Shown here: positions 1-7,834 of the stretch, piece after piece
How the letters are laid out: the number at the start of each line of letters is the position of its first letter
Numbering within the stretch: the stretch's first letter is position 1
Assembly (NCBI RefSeq): GCF_042682525.1
Contig: NZ_JBHUHP010000028.1
Coordinates: 91,283 to 155,282 of the forward strand
Direction of reading: 5' to 3'
Source: Blastococcus_B deserti
GTDB lineage: Bacteria; Actinomycetota; Actinomycetes; Mycobacteriales; Geodermatophilaceae
Length of the DNA: 64,000 nucleotides
Notes under the pieces: generated by a model
Told to the model about the DNA's origin: nothing
What the model saw: the letters and a program-made list of their open reading frames with translations, nothing else
The model's database searches: none
Translations under genes and position numbers: made by a program

Positions 1-257
1 GCCCGGACGGCCGCCGTCGCGGATGCCAGGCTCACGCTCGAGGAGAGGTCGAGACCGGTGAGGGCGAGCCCGGCTGCCGTGGCGTGCACGTGGGCGTCGA
101 CGAAGGCGGGGGTCAGCAGCGCACCCTCCCCCGCCAGGACGCGGTCCGCGGCCGGCGCCCGCGTCGCGTCCCCGAGCCAGGCGATCCGTCCGTCGACGAC
201 GTGCACGGCCCGCCCCGGGCGGTCGCCCACGGTGACGTCGGTGACGAGCAGGTTCAC
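1..257 (-). CDS. Amidohydrolase family protein, N-terminal part (runs off the left edge)
   Basis: The minus strand reads as an open frame from a GTG at 257 to the window edge. About 85 residues are visible. They show the short N-terminal beta-rich segment of amidohydrolases followed by VDAHVHA, the HxH metal-binding motif that opens the TIM-barrel domain. The GTG overlaps the stop codon of the upstream dehydrogenase by four bases (GTGA), so the two are probably translationally coupled and co-transcribed. The location beside kdd and kamA suggests a role in lysine or beta-lysine breakdown, but the substrate cannot be told from this fragment. The rest of the gene, and any further pathway genes, lie outside the window. 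Confidence 0.75.
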   Translation of the reverse strand, partial: MNLLVTDVTVGDRPGRAVHVVDGRIAWLGDATRAPAADRVLAGEGALLTPAFVDAHVHATAAGLALTGLDLSSSVSLASATAAVR

Positions 258-1282
258 GGGTGCACGCGCGGATCGACGAGGGACCGGACGCCCCGGTTCC
301 GGCGGTAGAGGTCGAGCGCCAGGGCGGCGTGCCCAGGCGTGTAGCCGTTCCCCACGAGCATCGTCACGTCCGCCGCCATCCCCTCCGCACCCAGGGCCGC
401 CGCCGAGAACGACGTGGCCATGGAGAAGAAGACCACGGTGCCCCCGTCGGCCGTGGCCAGGACGGCTCCGTGTTCGGCACCGGGCACGTCGACGCAGACG
501 ACCGTGACGTCCGCGGGCGTGCCGACGGCGGCGGCCACGGCGAGCGGGTCGGTGGCGTCGGCGACGACGACCCGGTCGGCCAACCCGGCCGCACGGAGCG
601 CGGAGGCCTCGGCGTCGTCGCGCACCAGACCGGTCAGGTGGGTCGCGCCGGCGGCGCGCGCGGCGGCCAGGGACAGGCATCCGGACTTGCCCGCCGCGCC
701 CAGGACGACCACCGTCCGGGCCCCGGCGCGCTCCACGACGCGGGCGGTCGCGGCCGGGGCGCCGCAGACGTCGAGCACGGCGAGGGAGACGGCGTCGGGG
801 AGGTCGTCGGGCAGCACCGCGGCGATCGAGCGGGCGAAGAGGATCGCCGTCCCCTGCGCGGGCACCTGCTCGCTGCGGCCGTCCCAGCGGGCCAGCCCGT
901 CGGTGAGGCGCAGTGGGGTGAGGGTCAGCGAGACCAGGGTGGCGACGCGCTGCCCGACCGCGAGGCCGAGGGGCGACTCGGGGCCCACGGCGTCCACGAC
1001 GCCGATGAGCATGCCGCCCGAGCCGGTGACGGGATTCTGCATCTTGCCCCGGGTCGCGACGATGCCCAGGACCGCGGCACGGACGGCCGCGCCGTCGCCG
1101 GCGTGCGCCTCCGAGAGCTGCCGGAAGGAGGCGGCGTCGAGATTGAGCCGCTCGACGGCGATGCGCACCTCGTCGGCGCCCAGGGCCGGGTCCGCGTCGA
1201 GGCGGAGCGCCGCCTGCGGCAGCACGCCCCGGGGCTCCAGCACCCGGTGCACCCCCAGCGCCCGTTCGACCGATCCCGGCAC
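254..1282 (-). CDS. kdd: L-erythro-3,5-diaminohexanoate dehydrogenase
   Basis: This 342-residue protein resembles 3,5-diaminohexanoate dehydrogenase of the lysine fermentation pathway, which oxidises L-erythro-3,5-diaminohexanoate to 3-keto-5-aminohexanoate with NAD(P). The N-terminal part (to about residue 150) has the GroES-like fold with the run GKMQNPVTGSGG. A Rossmann domain follows with TVVVLGAAGKSGCL around residue 190. It is divergent from lysine 2,3-aminomutase, which makes the first intermediate of the same route. The beta-lysine 5,6-aminomutase that links the two steps is not in the window. The GTG start at 1282 has a purine-rich GGGAGAG about 5 bases upstream. It overlaps the downstream amidohydrolase by four bases. 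Confidence 0.82.
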   Translation of the reverse strand: MPGSVERALGVHRVLEPRGVLPQAALRLDADPALGADEVRIAVERLNLDAASFRQLSEAHAGDGAAVRAAVLGIVATRGKMQNPVTGSGGMLIGVVDAVGPESPLGLAVGQRVATLVSLTLTPLRLTDGLARWDGRSEQVPAQGTAILFARSIAAVLPDDLPDAVSLAVLDVCGAPAATARVVERAGARTVVVLGAAGKSGCLSLAAARAAGATHLTGLVRDDAEASALRAAGLADRVVVADATDPLAVAAAVGTPADVTVVCVDVPGAEHGAVLATADGGTVVFFSMATSFSAAALGAEGMAADVTMLVGNGYTPGHAALALDLYRRNRGVRSLVDPRVHP

Positions 1283-1406
1283 GCGACTCTCCCGTCTAAC
1301 TCGTTCGACGCAGAAGAACCTATCGCGTCAGCGCTGTTCTGCCGAAGATTTTCCCGTAAGGTCACCCGTGTTGCGGAGGACCGCAGCGGGACAGGGAGGC
1401 GACACC

Positions 1407-2816
1407 GTGCTCGAACAGCCCTACGAGTACTCGGCTCGTGAACTCGTCGAGCCCGACTGGCGGCGGCTGCCCGGCTTCGCGGACGTGACGCCGGAGCAGT
1501 GGCGCAGCGCCCAGTGGCAGCGCGTCAACTGCGTGAAGAACCTCCGGCAGCTGCGCGGCGTCTACGGCGATCTGCTCGACGAATCGTTCTACGTCGACGT
1601 GGAGGCCGACCAGGCCGGGCGCGCGACGATGTCGCTGCTGCTGCCGCCGCAGATGCTCAACACGATGGTCCCCGACCGGGTGCCCGACACCGCCGCGATG
1701 TTGGCCGACCCGGTGCGCCGGTACATGCTGCCGGTCGCCTCCGACCGCCTGCCCGGTGCCGCCGCCAGCCACCCGTACGCGGCCCGCGACTCGCTGCACG
1801 AGCACGAGATGTGGGCGGTGGAGGGGCTCACCCACCGCTATCCCACCAAGGTGCTGGCCGAGCTGCTGTCCACCTGCCCGCAGTACTGCGGCCACTGCAC
1901 CCGCATGGACCTGGTGGGCAACTCGACGCCCGCCGTCCCGAAGCTGAAGTTCGAGCTCAAGCCGGTCGATCGGCAGACGGCGATGCTCGACTACCTGCGC
2001 CGCACGCCGGGCGTGCGTGACGTGGTGGTCTCCGGTGGCGACGTCGCCAACCTGCCGTTCAAGAACCTCGAGGCGTTCGTCGCCGGCCTGCTGGAGATCG
2101 AGTCGGTCCGCGACATCCGGCTGGCCTCCAAGGCTCTCATGGGCCTTCCGCAGCACTGGCTCCAGGACGACGTCGTCGAGGGCATGGCCCGGCTGGCGAC
2201 GACGGCGCGGGCGCGTGGTGTCTCCCTGGCCGTGCACACGCACGTCAACGCGGCCCAGCAGGTGACCCCGCTGGTGGCCGAGGCGGCGCGGGCGATGCTG
2301 GCCGCCGGTGTGCGCGACGTGCGCAACCAGGGTGTGCTGCTGCGCGGGGTGAACGCGACGGCGACCGAGCTGCTCGACCTGTGCTTCGCGCTGCTCGACG
2401 GCGCCTCGATCACGCCCTACTACTTCTACATGTGCGACATGATCCCCAGCGCCGAGCACTGGCGGGTGTCGCTGGCCGAGGCGCAGACGCTGCAGCACGA
2501 CATCATGGGCTACCTGCCGGGCTTCGCGACGCCGCGCATCGTCTGCGACGTCCCCTACGTCGGCAAGCGATGGGTGCACCAGGTCGCCGAGTACGACCGC
2601 GAGCGCGGCATCAGCTACTGGACGAAGAACTACCGCACCGGAATCGAGGCCGGCGACGAGGCGGCGCTGGACCGCCGCTACACCTACTACGACCCGATCT
2701 CGACGCTGCCGGAGAGCGGCCGCGCGTGGTGGGCGGAGCGCGAGCACGACTCGGTCGCCGCCGAGGTGCGGGCGGCCAGCTCGCGGGCCGCGTCGGCCGC
2801 CGATCTGCTGAACTGA
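1407..2816 (+). CDS. kamA: L-lysine 2,3-aminomutase (radical SAM)
   Basis: KamA converts L-lysine to L-beta-lysine using S-adenosylmethionine, a 4Fe-4S cluster and PLP. The 469-residue protein carries CPQYCGHC at residues 157-164, the CxxxCxxC cluster motif, and later segments typical of the family (VSGGDVANL, HTHVNAAQQVTP, NQGVLLRGVN, YYFYMCDMIP). I chose GTG 1407 because GGGAGG lies 8 bases upstream and the protein then begins close to usual KamA starts. An alternative in-frame GTG at 1368 lies 5 bases after TAAGGT (1357-1362), which would suit a leaderless transcript. It is divergent from kdd, so the 124-bp gap must hold both promoters. With kdd it indicates the beta-lysine route of lysine catabolism. 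Confidence 0.92.
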   Translation: MLEQPYEYSARELVEPDWRRLPGFADVTPEQWRSAQWQRVNCVKNLRQLRGVYGDLLDESFYVDVEADQAGRATMSLLLPPQMLNTMVPDRVPDTAAMLADPVRRYMLPVASDRLPGAAASHPYAARDSLHEHEMWAVEGLTHRYPTKVLAELLSTCPQYCGHCTRMDLVGNSTPAVPKLKFELKPVDRQTAMLDYLRRTPGVRDVVVSGGDVANLPFKNLEAFVAGLLEIESVRDIRLASKALMGLPQHWLQDDVVEGMARLATTARARGVSLAVHTHVNAAQQVTPLVAEAARAMLAAGVRDVRNQGVLLRGVNATATELLDLCFALLDGASITPYYFYMCDMIPSAEHWRVSLAEAQTLQHDIMGYLPGFATPRIVCDVPYVGKRWVHQVAEYDRERGISYWTKNYRTGIEAGDEAALDRRYTYYDPISTLPESGRAWWAEREHDSVAAEVRAASSRAASAADLLN

Positions 2817-2866
2817 TCTGACCCGGGCGGTGTCCGCAGGGGCCACGCCGGGGTAGCACCGTCGGC

Positions 2867-3400
2867 GTGGTGACGGTCGGCGAGGAACTGCTGCGGACGG
2901 AGCGTCTGCGGCTGCGCCCGTGGACGACGTCGGCCGTCGACCTGGCCCGGCTGACCGACCTCTACGGCCGGGACGAGGTCACCCGCTGGCTGGGTGGCTC
3001 GCCGAAGCTGCCACCTGAGGAGCTGGTGGCCCGCTGGAACGCCGTCCGGGCGCAGGATTCCCGGTTCGGCAGCTGGGCGATCCAGCCCCTCGGCACGGCA
3101 TCGGCGGCGGGCACCGTCCTGCTGCGGCCGCTGCCGAACGGCGTCGGGGAGGTGGAGGTGGGCTGGCACCTCCACCCGGACAGCTGGGGCCACGGGTACG
3201 CCACCGAGGCGGCCCGGGCGGTCATCGAGTGGGCGTTCGCCGCCGGGGTGCCCGAGGTCTACGCCGTCGTCCGCCCCGGGAACCAGCCGTCGATGGCCGT
3301 CTGCGCGCGGCTGGGCATGCAGCCGGTCGGGCGCTTCCGCCGGTGGTACGGCGTGGAGCTGGAGACCTTCCGGTTGATGGCGCCGATCGTCGTGGAGTGA
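2867..3400 (+). CDS. GNAT family N-acetyltransferase (RimJ/RimL-like)
   Basis: This 177-residue protein opens with the RLRLRPW strand typical of RimJ/RimL-type GNAT acetyltransferases. It has the acetyl-CoA-binding region GWHLHPDSWGHGYATEAA around residue 105, followed by a valine/proline-rich strand and NQPSMAVCARLGM. Members of this group acetylate amino groups of proteins or small molecules, but the acceptor here is not predictable. It lies 50 bp after kamA on the same strand and ends 8 bp before the convergent acyltransferase gene, so it could be read through from kamA or from its own promoter. The start is GTG, with a second GTG as the next codon. Confidence 0.8.
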   Translation: MVTVGEELLRTERLRLRPWTTSAVDLARLTDLYGRDEVTRWLGGSPKLPPEELVARWNAVRAQDSRFGSWAIQPLGTASAAGTVLLRPLPNGVGEVEVGWHLHPDSWGHGYATEAARAVIEWAFAAGVPEVYAVVRPGNQPSMAVCARLGMQPVGRFRRWYGVELETFRLMAPIVVE

Positions 3401-3408
3401 CCCCCGGG

Positions 3409-4287
3409 TCAGCGGCGGTGACCGAGCCGGCGGGCGAGGCGCTTGAACGGGTGCGGCCGCTCGGCCGTGACCGCCTTGCCGGCCGCCCGGACGGAGTCCT
3501 TGACCGCCGCCTCCTCCGGCGTCGGCGCGGTGCCGCCGAGGTGGGCCGGCAGCCACCACCGGTCCTCGGGCCCGGCCGGCTGCTGCGGATAGCTGCGCTG
3601 CGCCTCGTCCAGCAGGGCCTCCATCGCCGCGCGGGTGCGCCGCAGCAGCGCCTGCGGCTTCTCCCCCGGCTCGGCCACGAGCGGCTCGCCGAGGATCACC
3701 GTCACCGCCACGTCGCGGCGGAGATCGACCTTGTGGCCCTTGGTGGCGATCCGGTGCCCTCCCCAGACGGCGGCGGGGATGATCGGCACCCCCGCGTCCA
3801 CGGCCATGCGGGCGGCGCCGGCCTTGAGGTCCTTGACGGTGAAGCTGGTGCTGATCGTGGCCTCGGGGAACACGCCGATGACCTCGCCGTCCTTCAGCGC
3901 GCGGACGGCGGACTCGAAGGCGGCGGCGCCGGCCTTCCGGTCGACGGGTATGTGCTGCATGGCGCGCATGAACGGACCGGCGAACCAGTGGTCGAAGACC
4001 GCCGCCTTCGCCATGAACCGGACGAGTCGGTGCTGCGGGAGCGCCCCGAGGCCCAGGAAGGTGAAGTCGAAGAAGCTGACGTGGTTGCTGCAGATGATCG
4101 CGCCACCGGTGGTGGGCACGTGCTCGGAGCCGCGTACGTCGAAGCGGAACCGGAAGAGCCGGAAGACCACGAGCGCCAGCCGGATGACGAACCGGTAGGG
4201 CCGGTCGCGGCGGGGCGGTAGGGCGCCGAAGAGGTCGCGGCGGACGACGTCGCGCCAGCTGGCGGTGTACGTACCCGCGGGGTCCAT
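3409..4287 (-). CDS. Lysophospholipid acyltransferase (1-acylglycerol-3-phosphate acyltransferase family)
   Basis: This 292-residue protein belongs to the PlsC/LPLAT family, which transfers an acyl chain to lysophosphatidic acid or related acceptors at the membrane. The catalytic NHVSFFDF motif (NHx4D) is near residue 87. The second block reads FPEATIS, where the usual FPEGT has Ala for Gly, and the later block VPIIPAAVWGG is intact. A hydrophobic segment (ALVVFRLFRF) precedes the catalytic motif, and the C-terminus is rich in Arg/Lys. The ATG at 4287 is preceded by TAGATT and exactly six bases, the leaderless promoter layout seen across this window. It is convergent with the GNAT gene and probably monocistronic. 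Confidence 0.85.
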   Translation of the reverse strand: MDPAGTYTASWRDVVRRDLFGALPPRRDRPYRFVIRLALVVFRLFRFRFDVRGSEHVPTTGGAIICSNHVSFFDFTFLGLGALPQHRLVRFMAKAAVFDHWFAGPFMRAMQHIPVDRKAGAAAFESAVRALKDGEVIGVFPEATISTSFTVKDLKAGAARMAVDAGVPIIPAAVWGGHRIATKGHKVDLRRDVAVTVILGEPLVAEPGEKPQALLRRTRAAMEALLDEAQRSYPQQPAGPEDRWWLPAHLGGTAPTPEEAAVKDSVRAAGKAVTAERPHPFKRLARRLGHRR

Positions 4288-4293
4288 GGCCGG

Positions 4294-4299
4294 AATCTA
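4294..4299 (-). promoter_or_regulatory. Leaderless -10 element of the acyltransferase gene
   Basis: On the minus strand TAGATT is followed by six bases and the ATG at 4287. This fits a TANNNT -10 box with transcription starting at the start codon. Confidence 0.55.
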
Positions 4300-5484
4300 G
4301 TCCGCGGAGCCGCGGGACGCCTGGGGGGTGCCCGGGGACCGGTCGGTGGTGACCTCCACGGCGGCGCGCACCACCGCGGCGAGGTCTCCGGTCTCCCGAT
4401 GGACCCGGCGCTGCAGGTCCGCGCCGGTCCCCCGGCGCAGGAGGGCGGAAAGCCCGTCGGCGACCCGCTGCTGGTCACCCGCGTCGGCCAGCGCGGGACG
4501 GATGTGGTCGAGGAGCGCCCCCAGGACGTCGGCGGCCGGTGCCGGGCGGCCGGTGAGGGGGTGCACCAGGTCCCCCGAGAGTCCGGAGCGTCCGGCCCGC
4601 CAGGCCGCGACGCGCAGGACGGCGGCCGGCACGGCGGGCGGCGGGTCGCCGGCGCGGGCCGCGCGGGCGGCCGTCTCCACCAGGCCGCGCACCACGCCGG
4701 CGAGCGTGACGGCGTCCTCGGCCCGCAGGGCGACGTCGGCGGTGCGGACCTCGACGGTGGGCCACGTGGCCGACAGGCGGGCGTCGAAATAGACCATGCC
4801 CGTGTCGAGCACCGTCCCGGTGGCCAGCACCTCGTCGATCAGCCGGTGGTAGGCCGCCGCGGAGCCGAACACCTCGTTGGGGCCGGCGGAGGGCCAGCGG
4901 TGCCAGGCCTGCGACCGGAAGCTGGCGTAACCGGTGTCCTCGCCGGACCAGAACGGGGAGTTCGCGGTGAGGGCGGTGAGCACCGGCAGCCACACGCGGA
5001 TGCGGTCGAGCACGGCCACGCCCTCCTCGTCGTCGGCGATGGAGACGTGCACGTGGCAGCCGCAGGTCAGCATCTCGCGCGCGGTCAGGCCGAAGGCCTC
5101 CAGCATCCGGGCGTAGCGGTCGCCCACGGTCGGAACCGGCGTCACCGGCACCGGTGAGGTGGCCAGAGCGGCGACGTGGGCGCCGGTGGCGGCGGCCGCC
5201 GACTGCGCCCGCGCGCGCCAGAAGCGCAGCGCGGACCCGAGGTCGGTGAGGGTGGAGCAGACCGGTGTGCCGAGCTCGAGCTGCTGGGCCTTGAGCTCGG
5301 GCACCAGGTGCGCGGCGTCCTGCACGCCGGCCTCGCGTTCGCCGCGGTCGTGCTCGGCGGGGTTCTCCCCCTCTCCCCGCCGGGAGGCGACCTCCAGCGC
5401 GTCGGGACCGAGCGGGACCGGCCGGCCCTCGGTGTCCACGACCAGCAGCTCTTCCTCGACACCGACCGTCCGCACGATCCCCAT
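4297..5484 (-). CDS. Carboxylate-amine ligase, glutamate-cysteine ligase type 2 (YbdK/GCS2 family)
   Basis: This 395-residue protein starts MGIVRTVGVEEELLVVD, the VEEE opening of the GCS2 family, and has CGCHVHVSI near residue 140 and NSPFWSG after it. Family members ligate glutamate and cysteine with ATP. In actinobacteria such enzymes may supply gamma-glutamylcysteine (for example for ergothioneine), but the product here is unproven. I chose the ATG at 5484 because GGAGG lies 11 bases upstream and homologues begin there. A longer frame from a TTG at 5556 would include a 15-bp inverted repeat that belongs to the promoter region. It is divergent from the gene at 5734. Confidence 0.78.
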   Translation of the reverse strand: MGIVRTVGVEEELLVVDTEGRPVPLGPDALEVASRRGEGENPAEHDRGEREAGVQDAAHLVPELKAQQLELGTPVCSTLTDLGSALRFWRARAQSAAAATGAHVAALATSPVPVTPVPTVGDRYARMLEAFGLTAREMLTCGCHVHVSIADDEEGVAVLDRIRVWLPVLTALTANSPFWSGEDTGYASFRSQAWHRWPSAGPNEVFGSAAAYHRLIDEVLATGTVLDTGMVYFDARLSATWPTVEVRTADVALRAEDAVTLAGVVRGLVETAARAARAGDPPPAVPAAVLRVAAWRAGRSGLSGDLVHPLTGRPAPAADVLGALLDHIRPALADAGDQQRVADGLSALLRRGTGADLQRRVHRETGDLAAVVRAAVEVTTDRSPGTPQASRGSAD

Positions 5485-5542
5485 GATCGTCAGCGCCTCC
5501 GGCCCCCGCCGGCCTCCTTCGCCCCGGCGATCAGCTGGTTCA

Positions 5543-5722
5543 ACCGTTATCCCCAACTATTTCACCCCTTCTTGAGAAGACCTGTGGTCACGCTGCTCCC
5601 CCAGCTGACTTCGTCACCGCGCACGCGGCCCCGCGATTGCTGCAGCGGCGCCCGAAGGGCGCCGACGTGGGCAACGGCAGGTGACGACGAAATCAGGTCG
5701 TATATTTGTTGGGGATAACGGT
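5543..5722. repeat. 15-bp perfect inverted repeat in a divergent intergenic region
   Basis: ACCGTTATCCCCAAC at 5543-5557 is repeated as its exact reverse complement at 5708-5722, so the two arms delimit a 180-bp segment. Each arm faces one of the divergent genes. The right arm abuts the TAGAGT -10 element of the gene at 5734, and the left arm lies about 60 bp upstream of the ligase start. A small hairpin (GGCGCCC-GAA-GGGCGCC, 5647-5663) sits between them. The arms could be twin operator sites. Terminal repeats of a small non-autonomous element are the alternative, but I see no target duplication outside the arms. Confidence 0.7.
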
Positions 5723-5727
5723 AGAGT
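5722..5727 (+). promoter_or_regulatory. Leaderless -10 element of the gene at 5734
   Basis: TAGAGT is followed by exactly six bases and the ATG at 5734. No Shine-Dalgarno sequence is visible, so the mRNA probably starts at the ATG. The box overlaps the last base of the right 15-bp repeat arm. Confidence 0.6.
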
Positions 5728-5733
5728 CACGTC

Positions 5734-6579
5734 ATGCGAGGTGGGTGGCAGCAACCGCTGCCAGACATGCCGGCTCCGCCCCCGGCGCGCGCCTGGCGCC
5801 GCCTGGACGCGCCGCCGGGCTACGAAGCCCAGTGGCGCCGCCTGGCCGAGGCGGCCCTGGAACTCGGTCTGGGGCCCGAGCAGCTGAGCGAGACCGGCCT
5901 GGAACCGCTCACCGCGGCGCGCGGCTGGAAACCCGCCACCGTGGCGCTGTACAGCAAGGTGGCCCGCTACGGAGGCATCGCTCTGCCGAGGGTGCCGACG
6001 CCGGAACCCGATCCACCGGAACTGGATCTGCGCCCGCTCGCCCAGGTCCGCAGCGAGGATCCCGAGCACCTGCGGTCCGTCGCCTGGTGTGCGATCGCGC
6101 TGGGCTGGCCGGCACCGGTGGCCACGTTCCGGTCGCTGCGGAGGGACCAGGTGCGGGCGACGGTGCGCCGGCTCCTGATCTCGACCGACGAGGGCGAGTG
6201 GTCAGTGCCCGGAGCCCTGACCGCCTGGCACGCGTGGGAGGCGGTCAGGGGACGCTTCCCGGCGCTGGCCGAGAGCCCGTGGGTGCTGCCGGCCCTGCGC
6301 CGTGGTCCCGGTCCGGATTCACGGATCGGTGGCCGGCTGTCGAACCAGGCGCTGCAGACCACCTTCGCCAAGCACGCCGTCCGGACGGCGCAGCACCTGC
6401 GGGTCACGGCTGCCCCCTCGCGCCGGGCGTACGCTGAGGAACTGGCCCTGACGTACCGGCAGCTGTCCTACGACTCCTACCGGCGGCTGGCCCTGGCCGC
6501 CGGCGCTCCCCCGGTCACCCCGCGCGGCGCCGTCCGGGCGGCGCGGGCGGTTAGCCGCTCCTCCCGCCTCGCCGGCTGA
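5734..6579 (+). CDS. Uncharacterised protein resembling a degenerate tyrosine recombinase
   Basis: I do not recognise a named family for this 281-residue basic protein. Residues about 30-90 look like a helical core-binding domain (PATVALYSKVARYGG). The rest reads like a tyrosine recombinase catalytic domain by eye: SLRRDQV, a short strand pair with DEGEWSVP, GGRLSNQALQTTFAKHA, QHLRVTAAPSRRAYAEE in the place of the HxLRHT box, and YDSYRRL in the place of the nucleophile tyrosine. The first catalytic arginine appears to be replaced (GWPAPVATF), so activity is doubtful. It stands alone, is divergent from the ligase gene, and its promoter overlaps one arm of the 15-bp inverted repeat. It could be a DNA-binding regulator derived from an integrase. 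Fold-level assignment is inference. Confidence 0.5.
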   Translation: MRGGWQQPLPDMPAPPPARAWRRLDAPPGYEAQWRRLAEAALELGLGPEQLSETGLEPLTAARGWKPATVALYSKVARYGGIALPRVPTPEPDPPELDLRPLAQVRSEDPEHLRSVAWCAIALGWPAPVATFRSLRRDQVRATVRRLLISTDEGEWSVPGALTAWHAWEAVRGRFPALAESPWVLPALRRGPGPDSRIGGRLSNQALQTTFAKHAVRTAQHLRVTAAPSRRAYAEELALTYRQLSYDSYRRLALAAGAPPVTPRGAVRAARAVSRSSRLAG

Positions 6580-6645
6580 CCGCGGTCACAGAGGACCTGG
6601 CCGTCGGACGGACGAACCCGCCCGCTCCGCGCCCGTCGCGACCGG

Positions 6646-7785
6646 TCACATGAGGGCGAGCTGTTCCCCAGCCGCAGGCTTCGCCGGGACGCACGTGGGA
6701 GAGCCCACCTCGCCCTTCGGCCGCGCTCCGGGCAGACCACCGGTCGGGAGGCTGCCCTCCGGGAAGCCCACCTCCGGATCGCCGGGAACGCCTACGGCGA
6801 TGGCGGGGTCGGCCTTGCGGGCCGCGCCGCCGCTCTGCCGGTCCAGGCCGTGCTTCGCCAGCAGGGGTGCCACCCGCCGGGAGAGCCAGCTCCGGTAATC
6901 GGCGGGCACGTAGGCCCGCCTCGCGTAGAGCTGCTGGTAGCGCGGTACCAGCTCTGGGCGCTCCCGGGCCAGCCATGCCGTGAACCACTCCCGGGCACCG
7001 GGCCGCAGATGGAGCGGGATGACCGTCACGCCCGTCGCGCCGGCGGCGGCGATGGCCTCGAGCGCGGCGTCCAGTTCCGCCGTCCCGTCCGTGAGCCCCG
7101 GCAGCACCGGGGCGAGGAAGACACCGCACGGCAGGCCGGCGTCGGCCAGCGCCTTGACGAGGTCGAGCCGGGCCCGGGGCGAGGGAACACCCGGCTCCAG
7201 GCCGGCATGCAGGTCGTCGTCCCAGATGGCCATCGAGATCCCGAGGCCCAACGGGACGTCGCGTGCCGCCTCGGCCAGCAGCGGGACGTCCCTGCGGAGC
7301 AGGGTGCCTTTCGTCAGGATGGAGAACGGCGTGCCGGACTCCGCCAGCGCCCTGATGACGCCTGGCATCAGCCGATAGCGGCCCTCCGCGCGCTGATAGG
7401 GGTCGGTGTTCGTCCCGAGTGCGACGTGCTCTCGCTGCCAGGTCGGCCGGGCCAGCTCCCGCCGCAGGACCTGCACGAGATTGGTCTTCACCACGACCTG
7501 GGTGTCGAAGTCGCGCCCGGAATCGAGTTCGAGCCATTCATGTGTTCGGCGAGCGAAGCAGTAGACACAGGAATGGCTGCATCCCCTATAGGGATTGATG
7601 GTGTAGGGAAATGGCATCGCCGATTGCCCCGGCACCCGGTTGAGCGCGCTCTTCGCGCGGACCTCGTGGAACGTCAGGCCGGGGAACTCCGGCACCTGCA
7701 CGCTCCGGAGCAGGCCCCGGATGCTCGGCATGCCGGGGAGCGTCGTGGGGTCGTCGAGGTCCAGCCGCTGTGCGTCCCACCGCAT
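6646..7785 (-). CDS. Radical SAM protein of the Rv2578c / SplB-like family
   Basis: This 379-residue protein has GCSHSCVYC with cysteines at residues 69, 73 and 76 (CxxxCxxC), preceded by NPYRGC, as in the Rv2578c group of radical SAM enzymes distantly related to spore photoproduct lyase. Their reaction is not established. Other conserved blocks are VVVKTNLVQVL, ALGTNTDPYQRAEGRYRLMPGV and FSILTKGTLLRRDVPLL. About 60 C-terminal residues are Pro/Gly-rich and lack domain features. I chose ATG 7785 over the GTG at 7803, because 7803 falls inside a LexA-like palindrome at 7794-7809. That box suggests control by DNA damage. The gene is downstream of the AsnC/M24 pair on the same strand but has its own promoter region. 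Confidence 0.8.
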   Translation of the reverse strand: MRWDAQRLDLDDPTTLPGMPSIRGLLRSVQVPEFPGLTFHEVRAKSALNRVPGQSAMPFPYTINPYRGCSHSCVYCFARRTHEWLELDSGRDFDTQVVVKTNLVQVLRRELARPTWQREHVALGTNTDPYQRAEGRYRLMPGVIRALAESGTPFSILTKGTLLRRDVPLLAEAARDVPLGLGISMAIWDDDLHAGLEPGVPSPRARLDLVKALADAGLPCGVFLAPVLPGLTDGTAELDAALEAIAAAGATGVTVIPLHLRPGAREWFTAWLARERPELVPRYQQLYARRAYVPADYRSWLSRRVAPLLAKHGLDRQSGGAARKADPAIAVGVPGDPEVGFPEGSLPTGGLPGARPKGEVGSPTCVPAKPAAGEQLALM

Positions 7786-7793
7786 GAACTGAT

Positions 7794-7809
7794 CCGAACA
7801 CACGTTCGA
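7794..7809. promoter_or_regulatory. LexA-like SOS box
   Basis: CCGAAC-ACAC-GTTCGA matches the actinobacterial/Bacillus SOS consensus CGAAC-N4-GTTCG in both half-sites, with one mismatch in the outer base (C for T). It lies 9 bases upstream of the chosen start of the radical SAM gene, where a repressor would block transcription. Confidence 0.6.
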
Positions 7810-7834
7810 ACGCTTTGTCCAGGCCGGGGCGCGG

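Noticed and set aside
5485..5556. N-terminal extension of the glutamate-cysteine ligase-like gene from a TTG at 5556
   Set aside because: It would include the left 15-bp repeat arm. The ATG at 5484 has a ribosome-binding site and gives the normal family start.
5543..5722. A transposable element with 15-bp terminal repeats
   Set aside because: No target duplication flanks the arms, no second copy is in the window, and the arms fit promoter positions of both genes. It is kept only as an alternative.
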